From NCBI GenBank assembly GCA_040954595.2, contig CM082591.2, forward strand, positions 11,098,001 through 11,162,000: a stretch of 64,000 bases of DNA. Reading direction: 5' to 3'. Positions 15,541 through 29,215 of the stretch are shown here, piece after piece; position 1 is the stretch's first letter, and every line of letters begins with the position of its first letter. Made by a program: the position numbers and the translations under genes. The notes under the pieces were generated by a model. That model did not search any database, was not told where the DNA came from, and saw only the letters and a list, made by a program, of their open reading frames with translations. The stretch is from Balanoglossus misakiensis (Eukaryota > Hemichordata).

Positions 15541-18500
15541 CCTATCATATGTCCTGCGCATCACAACAGAATTCAATTAATAAACGTGGCTGTGTTTGGA
15601 AGCAACCATGGAAATTTTAGAACTATCCGTCGATCGACAGAGTCTAGTGGAAAACTTTCTGATGCGCATAGACCTATCATGTGTTCTGCGCATCACAACT
15701 GATTTCCTTATATAAATAAGGCTGTGTTTGGAAGCAACCATGGAAATTTTAGAACTATCCGTCGATCTACTAAGTCTAGTGGAAAACTTTCTTATGCGCA
15801 TAGGCATATCTATGTGTTCTACGCATCACAACATAATTCGGTAAATAAACGAGGCTGTGTTTGGAAGCAACCATGGAAATTTTAGAACTATCCGTCGATC
15901 TACTGAGTCTAGTGGAAAACTTCCTTATGCGCTTAGGCCTATCATGTGTCTTGCGCTTCACAACAGATTTCAATTAATAAACGTGGCTGTGTTTGGAAGC
16001 AACCATGGAAATTTAGAACTATACGTCCATCTACAGTGGAAAACTTCCTTATGCGCATAGGCCTATCATATGTCCTGCGCATCACAACGGATTTCCTTAA
16101 ATAAACAAGGCTGTGTTTGGAAGCAACTATGGACATTTTAGAACTATCCGTCGATCTACAGAGTCTAGTGGAAAACTTTCTTATGCGCATAGGCTTATCT
16201 ATGTGTTCTACGCATCACAACAGAATTCGGTAAATAAACGAGGCTGTACCATGGAAATTTTAGAACTATCCATCTACCTACAGAGTCTAGTGGAAAACTT
16301 TCTTATGCGCATAGACCTATCATGTGCTCTGCGCATCACAACAGAATTTTGTAAACAAACGAGGCTGTGTTTGGAAGCAACCATGGAAACTTTAGAACTA
16401 TCCGTCGATCTACAGAGTCTAGTGGAAAACTTTCTTATGCGCATAGGCCTATCATGTGTTCTGCGCATCACAACAGATTTCCTTAAATAAACAAGGCTAT
16501 GTTTGGAAGCAACCATGGAAATTTTAGAACTATCCGTCGTTTTACAGAGTCTAGTGGAAAACTTTCTTATGCGCATAGACCTATCATGTGTTTTGCGCAT
16601 CACAACAGAATTTTGTAAACAAACGAGGCTGTGTTTGGAAGCAACCATGGAAACTTTAGAACTATCCGTCGATCTACAGAGTCTAGTGGAAAACTTTCTC
16701 ATGCGCATAGACCTATCATGTGTTCTGCGCATCACAACAGAATTTTGTAAACAAACGAGGCTGTGTTTGGAAGCAACCATGGAAACTTTAGAACTATCCG
16801 TCGATCTACAGAGTCCAGTGGAAAAATTTCTTATCCTCATAGGCCCATCATGTGTTCTGCGCATCACAATAGAATTTTGTAAACAAACGAGGCTGTGTTT
16901 GGAAGCAACAATGGAAACTTTAGAACTATCCGTCCATCTACAGAGTCTAGTGGAAAACTTTCTTATGCGCATAGACCTATCATGTGTTCTGCGCATCACA
17001 ACAGAATTTTGTAAACAAACGAGGCTGTGTTTGGAAGCAACCATGGAAACTTTAGAACTATCCGTCGATCTACAGAGTCTAGTGGAAAACTTTCTTATGC
17101 GCATAGACCTATCATGTGTTCTGCGCATCACAACAGAATTTTGTAAACAAACGAAGCTGTGTTTGGAAGCAACCATGGAAACTTTAGAACTATCCGTCCA
17201 TCTACAGAGTCTAGTGGAAAACTTTCTTATGTGCATAGACCTATCATGTGTTCTGCGCATCACAACAGAATTTTGTAAACAAACGAGGCTGTGTTTGGAA
17301 GCATCCATGGAAATTTTAGGACTATCTGTCGAACTACTGAGTCTATCAGAAAACTTTCTCATGCGCATAGGTCTATCGTGTGTTCTGCGAATCACAACAG
17401 ATTTCCTCAAATAAACGAGGCTGTGTTTGAAAGCATCCATGGAAATTTTAGAACTATCCGTCGATCTACTGAGTCTAGTGGAAAACTTTCTTATGCGCAT
17501 AGACCTATCATGTGTTCTGCGCATCACAACAGAATTTTGTAAACAAACGAGGCTGTGTTTGGAAGCAACCATGGAAACTTTAGAACTATCCGTCGATCTA
17601 CAGAGTCTAGTGGAAAACTTCCTTATGCGCTTAGGCCTATCATATGTCCTGCGCATCACAACAGAATTCAATTCATAAACGTGGCTGTGTTTGGAAGCAA
17701 CCATGGAAATTTTAGAACTATCCGTCGATCTACTGAGTCTAGTGGAAAACTTTCTTATGCGCATAGGCATATCTATGTGTCCTGCACATCACAACAGAAT
17801 TCGGTAAATAAACGAGGGTGAGTTTGGAAGCAACCATGGAAATTTTAGAACTATCCGTCCATCTATATCTACAGAGTCTAGTGGAAAACTTTCTTATGCG
17901 CATAGGCTTATCTATGTGTTCTACGCATCACAACAGAAATCGGTAAATAAACGAGGCTGTACCATGGAAATTTTAGAACTATCCATCTATCTACAGGGTC
18001 TAGTGGAAAACTTCCTTATGCGCACAGGCCTATCATGTGTCCTGCGCATCACAACAGAATTCGGTAAAAAAACGAGGGTGTGTTTGGAAGCAACCATGGA
18101 AATTTTAGAACTATCCGTCCATCTACAGAGTCTAGTGGAAAACTTTCATATGCCCACAGGCTTATCTATATGTTCTACGCATCACAACAGAAATCGGTAA
18201 ATAAACGAGGCTGTGTTTGGAAGCAACCATGGAAATTTTAGAACTATCCGTCCATCTACAGAGTCTAGTGGAAAACTTCCTTATGCGCATAGGCCTATCA
18301 TGTGTCCTGCGCATCACAACAGAATTCAATTAATAAACGTGGCTGTGTTTGGAAGCAACCATGGAAATTTAGAACTATCCGTCCAGCTACAGTGGAAAAC
18401 TTCCTTATGCGCATAGGCCTATCATATGTCCTGCGCATCACAACAGAATTCAATTAATAAACGTGGCTGTGTTTGGAAGCAACCATGGAAATTTTAGAAC

Positions 18501-21500
18501 TATCCGTCGATCGACAGAGTCTAGTGGAAAACTTTCTTATGCGCATTGACCTATCATGTGTTCTGCGCATCACAACAGAATTTTGTAAACAAATGAGGCT
18601 GTGTTTTGAAGCAACCATGGAAACTTTAGAACTATCCGTCGATCTACAGAGTCTAGTGAAAAACTTTCTTATGCGCATAGGCCTATCATGTGTTCTGCGC
18701 ATCACAACAGATTTCCTTATATAAATAAGGCTGTGTTTGGAAGCAACCATGGAAATTTTAGAACTATCCGTCGATCTACTAAGTCTAGTGGAAAACTTTC
18801 TTATGCGCATAGACCTATCATGTGTTCTGCGCATCACAACAGAATTTTGTAAACAAAGGAGGCTGTGTTTGGAAGCATCCATGGAAATTTTAGGACTATC
18901 TGTCGAACTACCGAGTCTATCAGAAAACTTTCTCATGCGCATAGGTCTATCGAGTGTTCTGCGAATCTCAACAGATTTCCTCAAATAAACGAGGCTGTGT
19001 TTGGAAGCATCCATGGAAATTTTAGAACTATCCGTCGATCTACTGAGTCTAGTGGAAAACTTTCTTATGCGCATAGGCATATCTATGTGTCCTGCGCATC
19101 ACAACAGAATTCGGTAAATAAACGAGGGTGTGTTTGGAAGCAACCATGGAAATTTTAGAACTATCCGCCCATCTATATCTACAGAGTCTAGTGGAAAACT
19201 TTCTTATGCGCATAGGCTTATCTATGTGTTCTACGCATCACAACAGAAATCGGTAAATAAACGAGGCTGTACCATGGAAATTTTAGAACTATCCGTCCAT
19301 CTACAGAGTCTAGTGGAAAACTTTCTTATGCGCATAGGCTTATCTATATGTTCTACGCATCACAACAGAAATCGGTAAATAAACGAGGCTGTGTTTGGAA
19401 GCAACCATGGAAATTTTAGAACTATCCGTCAATCTACAGAGTCTAGTGGAAAACTTCCTTATGCGCATAGGCCTATCATGTGTTCTGCGCATCACAACAG
19501 AATTTTGTAACCAAATGAGGCTGTGTTTGGAAGCAACCATGGAAACTTTAGAACTATCCGTCGATCTACAGAGTCTAGTGGAAAACTTTCTTATCCTCAT
19601 AGGCCTATCATGTGTTCTGCGCATCACAACAGAATTTTGTAAATAAACGAGGCTGTGTTTGGAAGCAACCATGGAAACTTTAGATCTATCCGTCGATCTA
19701 CAGAGTCTAGTGGAACATTTTCTGATGAGCAGAGGCCTATCATGTGTTCTGCGCATCACAACAGATTTCCTTAAATAAACAAGGCTATGTTTGGAAGCAA
19801 CCATGGAAATTTTAGAACTATCCGTCGATCTACTGAGTCTAGTGGAAAACTTTCTTATGCGCATAGGCCTATCATGTGTTCTGCACATCACAACAGAATT
19901 TTGTAAACAAACGAGGCTATGTTTGGAAGCAACCATGGAAACTTTAGAACTATCCGTCGTTCTACAGAGTCTAGTGGAAAACTTTCTTATGCGCATAGAC
20001 CTATCATGTGTTCTGCGCATCACAACAGAATTTTGTAAACAAACGAGGCTGTGTTTGGAAGCAACCATTGAAACTTTAGAACTATCCGTCGATCTACAGA
20101 GTCTAGTGGAAAACTTTCTTATGCGCATAGACCTATCATGTGTTCTGCGCATCACAACAGAATTTTGTAAACAAACGAGGCTGTGTTTGGAAGCAACCAT
20201 GGAAACTTTAGAACTATCCGTCGATCTACAGAGTCTAGTGGAAAACTTTCTTATGCGCATAGACCTATCATGTGTTCTGCGCATCACAACAGAATTTTGT
20301 AAACAAACGAGGCTGTGTTTGGAAGCAACCATGGAAACTTTAGAACTATCCGTCGATCTACAGAGTCTAGTGGAAAACTTCCTTATGCGCATAGGCCTAT
20401 CATATGTCCTGCGCATCACAACAGAATTCAATTAATAAACGTGGCTGTGTTTGGAAAGAACCATGGAAATTTTAGAACTATCCGTCGATCTACAGAGTCT
20501 AGTGGAAAACTTTCTTATGCGCATAGACATATCAGGTGTTCTGCGCATAACAACAGAATTTTGTAAACAAAGGAGGCTGTGTTTGGAAGCATCCATGGAA
20601 ATTTTAGGACTATCTGTCGAACTACCGAGTCTATCAGAAAACTTTCTCATGCGCATAGGCTTATCTATGTGTTCTACGCATCACAACAGAATTCGGTAAA
20701 TAAACGAGGCTGTACCATGGAAATTTTAGAACTATCCATCTATCTACAGAGTCTAGTGGAAAACTTCCTTATGCGCATAGGCCTATCATGTGTCCTGCGC
20801 ATCACAACAGAATTCGGTAAAAAAAACGAGGGTGTGTTTGGAAGCAACCATGGAAACTTTAGAACTATCCGTCCATCTACAGAGTCTAGTGGAAAACTTT
20901 CTTATGCGCATAGACCTATCATGTGTTCTGCGCATCACAACAGAATTTTGTAAACAAACGAGGCTGTGTTTGGAAGCAACCATGGAAACTTTAGAACTAT
21001 CCGTCGATTTACAGAGTCTAGTGGAAAACTTCCTTATGCGCATAGGCCTATCATATGTCCTGCGCATCACAACAGAATTCAATTAATAAACGTGGCTGTG
21101 TTTGGAAAGAACCATGGAAATTTTAGAACTATCCGTCGATCTACAGAGTCTAGTGGAAAACTTTCTTATGCGCATAGACATATCAGGTGTTCTGCGCATA
21201 ACAACAGAATTTTGTAAACAAAGGAGGCTGTGTTTGGAAGCATCCATGGAAATTTTAGGACTATCTGTCGAACTACCGAGTCTATCAGAAAACTTTCTCA
21301 TGCGCATAGGCTTATCTATGTGTTCTACGCATCACAACAGAATTCGGTAAATAAACGAGGCTGTACCATGGAAATTTTAGAACTATCCATCTATCTACAG
21401 AGTCTAGTGGAAAACTTCCTTATGCGCATAGGCCTATCATGTGTCCTGCGCATCACAACAGAATTCGGTAAAAAAAACGAGGGTGTGTTTGGAAGCAACC

Positions 21501-24500
21501 ATGGAAATTTTAGAACTATCCGTTCATCTACAGAGTCTAGTGGAAAACTTTCTTATGCGCATAGGCTTATCTATATGTTCTACGCATCACAACAGAAATC
21601 GGTAAATAAACGAGGCTGTGTTTGGTAGCAACCATGGAAATTTTAGAACTATCCGTCCATCTACAAAGTCTAGTGGAAAACTTCCTTATGCGCATAGGCC
21701 TATCATGTGTCCTGCGCATCACAACAGAATTCAATTAATAAACGTGGCTGTGTTTGGAAGCAACCATGGAAATTTAGAACTATCCGTCCAGCTACAGTGG
21801 AAAACTTCCTTATGCGCATAGGCCTATCATATGTCCTGCGCATCACAACAGAATTCAATTAATAAACGTGGCTGTGTTTGGAAGCAACCATGGAAATTTT
21901 AGAACTATCCGTCGATCGACAGAGTCTAGTGGAAAACTTTCTGATGCGCATAGACCTATCATGTGTTCTGCGCATCACAACAGAATTTTGTAAACAAATG
22001 AGGCTGTGTTTGGAAGCAACCATGGAAACTTTAGAACTATCCGTCGATCTACAGAGTCTAGTGAAAAACTTTCTTATGCGCATAGGCCTATCATGTGTTC
22101 TGCGCATCACAACAGATTTCCTTATATAAATAAGGCTGTGTTTGGAAGCAACCATGGAAATTTTAGAACTATCCGTCGATCTACTAAGTCTAGTGGAAAA
22201 CTTTCTTATGCGCATAGGCATATCTATGTGTTCTACGCATCACAACATAATTCGGTAAATAAACGAGGCTGTGTTTGGAAGCAACCATGGGAATTTTAGA
22301 ACTATCCGTCGATCTACTGAGTCTAGTGGAAAACTTCCTTATGCGCTTAGGCCTATCATGTGTCTTGCGCATCACAACAGATTTCAATTAATAAACGTGG
22401 CTGTGTTTGGTAGCAACCATGGAAATTTAGAACTATCCGTCCATCTACAGTGGAAAACTTCCTTATGCGCATAGGCCTATCATATGTCCTGCGCATCACA
22501 ACGGATTTCCTTAAATAAACAAGGCTGTGTTTGGAAGCAACCATGGAAATTTTAGAACTATCCGTCGATCTACAGAGTCTAGTGGAAAACTTTCTTATGC
22601 GCATAGGCTTATCTATGTGTTCTACGCATCACAACAGAATTCGGTAAATAAACGAGGCTGTACCATGGAAATTTTAGAACTATCCATCTATCTACAGAGT
22701 CTAGTGGAAAACTTTCTTATGCGCATAGACCTATCATGTGTTCTGCGCATCACAACAGAATTTTGTAAACAAACGAGGCTGTGTTTGGAAGCAACCATGG
22801 AAACTTTAGAACTATCCGTCGATCTACAGAGTCTAGTGGAAAACTTTCTTATGCGCATAGGCCTATCATGTGGTCTGCGCATCACAACAGAATTTTGTAA
22901 ACAAACGAGGCTATGTTTGGAAGCAACCATGGAAACTTTAGAACTATCCGTCGTTTTACAGAGTCTAGTGGAAAACTTTCTTATGCGCATAGGCCTATCA
23001 TGTGGTCTGCGCATCACAACAGATTTCCTTAAATAAACAAGGCTATGTTTGGAAGCAACCATGGAAATTTTAGAACTATCCGTCGATCTACTGAGTCTAG
23101 TGGAAAACTTTCTTATGCGCATAGACCTATCATGTGTTCTGCGCATCACAACAGAATTTTGTAAACAAACGAGTCTGTGTTTGGAAGCAACCATGGAAAC
23201 TTTAGAACTATCCGTCGATCTACAGAGTCTAGTGGAAAACTTCCTTATGCGCTTAGGCCTATCATATGTCCTGCGCATCACAACAGAATTCAATTAATAA
23301 ACGTGGCTGTGTTTGGAAGCAACCATGGAAATTTTAGAACTATCCGTCGATCTACTGAGTCTAGTGGAAAACTTTCTTATGCGCATAGGCATATCTATGT
23401 GTCCTGCGCATCACAACAGAATTGGGTAAATAAACGAGGGTGAGTTTGGAAGCAACCATGGAAATTTTAGAACTATCCGTCCATCTATATCTACAGAGTC
23501 TAGTGGAAAACTTTCTTATGCGCATAGGCTTATCTATGTGTTCTACGCATCACCACAGAAATCGGTAAATAAACGAGGCTGTACCATGGAAATTTTAGAA
23601 CTATCCATCTATCTACAGAGTCTAGTGGAAAACTTCCTTATGCGCATAGGCCTATCATGTGTTCTGCGCATCACAACAGATTTCCTTAAATAAACAAGGC
23701 TGTGTTTGGAAGCAACCATGGAAATTTTAGAACTATCCGTCGATCTACTGAGTCTAGTGGAAAACTTTCTTATGCGCATAGGCATATATATGTGTTCTAC
23801 GCATCACAACAGAAATCGGTAAATAAACGAGGCTGTGTTTGGAAGCAACCATGGAAATTTTAGAACTATCCGTCCATCTACAGAGTCTAGTGGAAAACTT
23901 CCTTATGCGCATAGGCCTATCATGTGTCCTGCGCATCACAACAGAATTCAATTAATAAACGTGGCTGTGTTTGGAAGCAACCATGGAAATTTTAGAACTA
24001 TCCGTCGATCGACAGAGTCTAGTGGAAAACTTTCTTATGCGCATTGACCTATCATGTGTTCTGCGCATCACAACAGAATTTTGTAAACAAATGAGGCTGT
24101 GTTTTGAAGCAACCACTGAAACTTTAGAACTATCCGTCGATCTACAGAGTCTAGTGAAAAACTTTCTTATGCGCATAGGCCTATCATGTGTTTTGCGCAT
24201 CACAACAGAATTCGGTAAATAAACGAGGGTGTATTTGGAAGCAACCATGGAAATTTTAGAACTATCCGTCCATCTACAGAGTCTAGTGGAAAACTTTCTT
24301 ATGCGCATAGGCTTATCTATGTGTTCCACGCATCACAACAGAATTCGGTAAATAAACGAGGCTGTGTTTGGAAGCATCCATGGAAATTTTAGGACTATCT
24401 GTCGATCTACCGAGTCTATCAGAAAACTTTCTCGCGCGCATAGCTCTATCGTGTGTTCTGCGCATCACAACAGATTTCCTCAAATAAACGAGGGTGTGTT

Positions 24501-27500
24501 TGGAAGCAACCATGGAAACTTTAGAACTATCCGTCGATCTACAGAGTCTAGTGGAAAACTTTCTTATGCTCATAGGCTTATCTATTTGTTCTGCGCATCA
24601 CAACAGAATTTTGTAAACAAACGAGGCTGTGTTTGGAAGCAACCATCGAAACTTTAGAACTATCCGTCGATCTACAGAGTCTATCAGAAAACTTTCTCAT
24701 GCGCATAGGTCTATCGTGTGTTCTGCGCATCACAACAAATTTCCTTAAATAAACGAGGCTGTGTTTGGAAGCAACCATGGAAATTTTAGAACTATCCGTC
24801 CATCTATATCTACAGAGTCTAGTGGAAAACTTTCTTATGCGCATAGGCTTATCTATGTGTTCTACGCATCACAACAGAAATCGGTAAATAAACGAGGCTG
24901 TACCATGGAAATTTTAGAACTATCCATCTATCTACAGAGTCTAGTGGAAAACTTCCTTATGCGCATAGGCCTATCATGTGTCCTGCGCATCACAACAGAA
25001 TTCGGTAAAAAAACGAGGGTGTGTTTGGAAGCAACCATGGAAATTTTAGGACTATCCGTCCATCTACAGAGTCTAGTGGAAAATTTTCTTATGCGCACAG
25101 GCTTATCTATGTGTTCTACGCATCACAACAGAAATCGGTAAATAAACGAGGCTGTGTTTGGAATCAACCATGGAAATTTTAGAACTATCCGTCCATCTAC
25201 AGAGTCTAGTGGAAAACTTCCTTATGCGCATAGGCCTATCATGTGTCCTGCGCATCACAACAGAATTCAATTAATAAACGCGGCTGTGTTTGGAAGCAAC
25301 CATGGAAATTTAGAACTATCCGTCCAGCTACAGTGGAAAACTTCCTTATGCGCATAGGCCTATCATATGTCCTGCGCATCACAACAGAATTCAATTAATA
25401 AACGTGGCTTTGTTTGGAAGCAACCATGGAAATTTTAGAACTATCCGTCGATCGACAGAGTCTAGTGGAAAACTTTCTTATGCGCATTGACCTATCATGT
25501 GTTCTGCGCATCACAACAGAATTTTGTAAACAAATGAGGCTGTGTTTTGAAGCAACCATGGAAACTTTAGAACTATCCGTCGATCTACAGAGTCTAGTGA
25601 AAAACTTTCTTATGCGCATAGGCATATCATGTGTTCTGCGCATCACAACAGATTTCCTTATATAAATAAGGCTGTGTTTGGAAGCAACCATGGAAATTTT
25701 AGAACTATCCGTCGATCTACTAAGTCTAGTGGAAAACTTTCTTATGCGCATAGACCTATCATGTGTTCTGCGCATCACAACAGAATTTTGTAAACAAACG
25801 AGGCTGTGTTTGGAAGCAACCATGGAAACTTTAGAACAATCCGTCGATCTACAGAGTCTAGTGGAAAACTTCCTTATGCGCTAAGGCCTATCATATGTCC
25901 TGCGCATCACAAGAGAATTCAATTAATAAACGTGGCTGTGTTTGGAAGCAACCATGGACATTTTAGAACTATCCGTCGATCTACAGAGTCTAGGGGAAAA
26001 CTTTCTTATGCGCATAGACCTATCAGGTGTTCTGCGCATCACAACAGAATTTTGTAAACAAAGGAGGCTGTGTTTGGAAGCATCCATGGAAATTTTAGGA
26101 CTATCTGTCGAACTACCGAGTATATCAGAAAACTTTTTCATGCGCATAGGTCTATCGAGAGTTCTGCGAATCTCAACAGATTTCCTCAAATAAACGAGGC
26201 TGTGTTTGGAAGCATCCATGGAAATTTTAGAACTATCCGTCGATCTACTGAGTCTAGTGGAAAACTTTCTTATGCGCATAGGCATATCTATGTGTCCTGC
26301 GCATCACAACAGAATTCGGTAAATAAACGAGGGTGTGTTTGGAAGCAACCATGGAAATTTTAGAACTATCCGCCCATCTATATCTACAGAGTCTAGTGGA
26401 AAACTTTCTTATGCGCATAGGCTTATCAATGTGTTCTACGCATCACAACAGAAATCTGTAAATAAACGAGGCTGTACCATGGAAATTTTAGAACTATCCA
26501 TCTATCTACAGAGTCTAGTGGAAAACTTCCTTATGCGCATAGGCCTATCATGTGTCCTGCGCATCACAACAGAATTCGGTAAAAAAACGAGGGTGTGTTT
26601 GGAAGCAACCATGAAAATTTTAGAACTATCCGTCCATCTACAGAGTCTAGTGGAAAACTTTCTTATGCGCATAGGCTTATCTATATGTTCTACGCATCAC
26701 AACAGAAATCGGTAAATAAACGAGGCTGTGTTTGGAAGCAACCATGGAAATTTTAGAACTATCCGTCGATCTACAGAGTCTAGTGGAAAACTTTCTTATC
26801 CTCATAGGCCTATCATGTGTTCTGCGCATCACAACAGAATTTTGTAAATAAACGAGGCTGTGTTTGGAAGCAACCATGGAAACTTTAGAACTATCCGTCG
26901 ATCTACAGAGTCTAGTGGAAAACTTTCTGATCATCATAGACCTATCATGTGTTCTGCACATCACAACAGAATTTTGTAAAAAAACGAGGCTGTGCTTGGA
27001 AGCAACCATGGAAACTTTAGAACTATCCGTCGATCTACAGAGTCTAGTGAAAAACTTTCTTATGCGCATAGGCCTATCATGTGTTCTGCGCATCACAACA
27101 GATTTCCTTAAATAAACAAGGCTGTGTTTGGAAGCAACCATGGAAATTTTAGAACTATCCGTCGATCTACTGAGTCTAGTGGAAAACTTTCTTATGCGCA
27201 TAGGCATATCTATGTGTTCTACGCATCACAACATAATTCGGTAAATAAACGAGGCTGTGTTTGGAAGCAACCATGGAAATTTTAGAACTATCCGTCCATC
27301 TACAGAGTCTAGTGGAAAACTTCCTTATGCGCTTAGGCCTATCATGTGTCCTGCGCATCACAACAGATTTCAATTAATAAACGTGGCTGTGTTTGGAAGC
27401 AACCATGGAAATTTAGAACTATCCGTCCATCTACAGTGGAAAACTTCCTTATGCGCATAGGCCTATCATATGTCCTGCGCATCACAACAGATTTCCTTAA

Positions 27501-28639
27501 ATAAACAAGGCTGTGTTTGGAAGCAATCATGGAAATTTTAGAACTATCCGTCGATCTACAGAGTCTAGTGGAAAACTTTCTGATCATCATAGACCTATCA
27601 TGTGTTCTGCGCATCACAACAGATTTCCTTAAATAAACAAGGCTGTGTTTGGAAGCAACCATGGAAATTTTAGAACTATCCGTCCATCTACAGAGTCTAG
27701 TGGAAAACTTTCTTATGCGCATAGGCTTATCTATGTGTTCCACGCATCACAACAGAATTCGGTAAATAAACGAGGCTGTGTTGGGAAGCAACCATGGAAA
27801 TTTAAGAACTTTCTGTCGATCTGCCGAGTCTATCAGAAAACTTTCTCGTGCGCATAGCTCTATCGTGTGTTCTGCGCATCACAACAGATTTCCTCAAATA
27901 AACGAGGGTGTGTTTGGAAGCAACCATGGAAACTTCAGAACTATCCGTCGATCTACAGAGTCTAGTGGAAAACTTTCTTATGCTCATAGGCTTATCTATT
28001 TGTTCTGCGCATCACAACAGAATTTTGTAAATAAACGAGGCTGTGTTTGGAAGCAACCATGGAAACTTTAGAACTATCCGTCGATCTACAGAGTCTAGTG
28101 GAAAACTTTCTGATCATCATAGACCTATCATGTGTTCTGCACATCACAACAGAATTTTGTAAAAAAACGAGGCTGTGCTTGGAAGCAACCATGGAAACTT
28201 TAGAACTATCCGTCGATCTACAGAGTCTAGTGAAAAACTTTCTTATGCGCATAGGTCTATCGTGTGTTCTGCGCATCACAACAGATTTCCTTAAATAAAC
28301 GAGGCTGTGTTTGGAAGCAACCATGGAAATTTTAGAACTATCCGTCGATCTACTGAGTCTAGTGGAAAACTTTCTTATCCGCATAGGCATATCTATGTGT
28401 TCTGCGCATCACAACAGAATTCGGTAAATAAACGAGGCTGTGTTTGGAAGCAACCATGGAAAGTTTAGAACTATCCGTCCATCTACAGAGTCTAGTGGAA
28501 AACTTCCTTATGCGCATAGGCCTATCATATGTCCTGCGCATCACAACAGAATTCAATTAATAAACGTGGCTGTGTTTGGAAGCAACCATGGAAATATTAG
28601 AACTATCCGTCGATCTACAGTCTAGTGGAAAACTTTCTT

Positions 28640-28892
28640 CTGCGAGAGGGCGCATCTGGACATGTTGCACGCTCTGTAATCCCGTCTCCGATAATTTTGC
28701 TATTTTCTCCGTTAATGGACTAATGTTTGAATTTTGACCGACTTGGCACATCTGATAAGGCACGTGAACGTTTGATGTTGGACCATTTCTCTAGTAGGCT
28801 TCTATGTGAAAACTCTGTTTTTGGCTGCAGTCAGCGATCATTTCACGTGGCGCGTTGTCCGTGTGTGAACAATAGCCTACGCCATTGTCATA
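28640..28892 (+). other. LINE 5' untranslated region
   Basis: About 250 bases lie between the last satellite base and the ORF1 start codon at 28893. No satellite similarity and no coding frame are seen here. It most likely holds the internal promoter of the LINE, but I see no decisive element. Confidence 0.5.
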
Positions 28893-29215
28893 ATGCAGTG
28901 TGTTGACTGCGGAGCCCTAGAGAAGGTATCTTTATGCCAAGGTGACCTCGATCTGTGTCCCGGCTGTGAAGAAAAACGTTTTCCTAGTAATGTTACTCGA
29001 AGAAGAGAAAAACAAATTGCTGCTTCTGTCAAGAGTAGAAGACATGAGGTACCGCAAACTCATACTGGTAAATATATTATTGTGAATGAATTGCTCTGTT
29101 TTGTGTGGAACAAGATTGACATCTTGCTGTCCGACATGATTGTCAAACTATGTGTCGACTGTTATGACGATACGGACGTGGAACAAGCCAAGAGACTGCA
29201 TTTTAACTCATGCAG
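28893..29215 (+). pseudogene. LINE ORF1, N-terminal part
   Basis: Open frame from the ATG at 28893 to the insertion point at 29215. The start carries a compact cysteine cluster (C3, C6, C15, C22, C25), like the zinc-finger or PHD-like segment at the front of ORF1p in CR1-group LINEs. Next comes a stretch matching the usual ORF1 block around residues DILLSDMIVKLCVDCYDD. The reading frame would pass straight into the part that resumes at 37642 if the inserted element and one copy of its 7-bp duplication were removed, which confirms that the two halves are one gene. ORF1 proteins bind the element RNA and act as chaperones. Confidence 0.75.
29209..29215. other. Target site duplication CATGCAG, left copy
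   Basis: CATGCAG sits immediately left of the TACGGCGCGCC terminus and again at 37635-37641 immediately right of the opposite terminus. Both copies are perfect. Confidence 0.9.

Larger units (their letters stand above)
1..28639. repeat. 132-bp satellite array, left block
   Basis: Tandem units of about 132 bp fill the whole stretch without interruption, about 215 copies. A unit runs from ACCATGGAAA through the palindrome ATGCGCAT to a tail such as GTAAACAAACGAGGCTGTG. Variants end in TTTTGTAAACAAACGAGG (no stop) or in GGTAAATAAACGAGG or CAATTAATAAACGTGG (stop). Shorter variants lack about 10 bases near CTACAGAGTCTAG or lose the GTTTGGAAGCAACC segment. Because 132 is 44 codons, runs of stop-free units give open frames on both strands (up to 476 codons on plus, 498 on minus). 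I treat these as by-products of unit length, not genes. The array continues past the left edge of the window. Confidence 0.97.

Noticed and set aside
1-28639. CRISPR array
   Set aside because: Units are about 132 bp head-to-tail with no unique spacers, in a eukaryotic setting.
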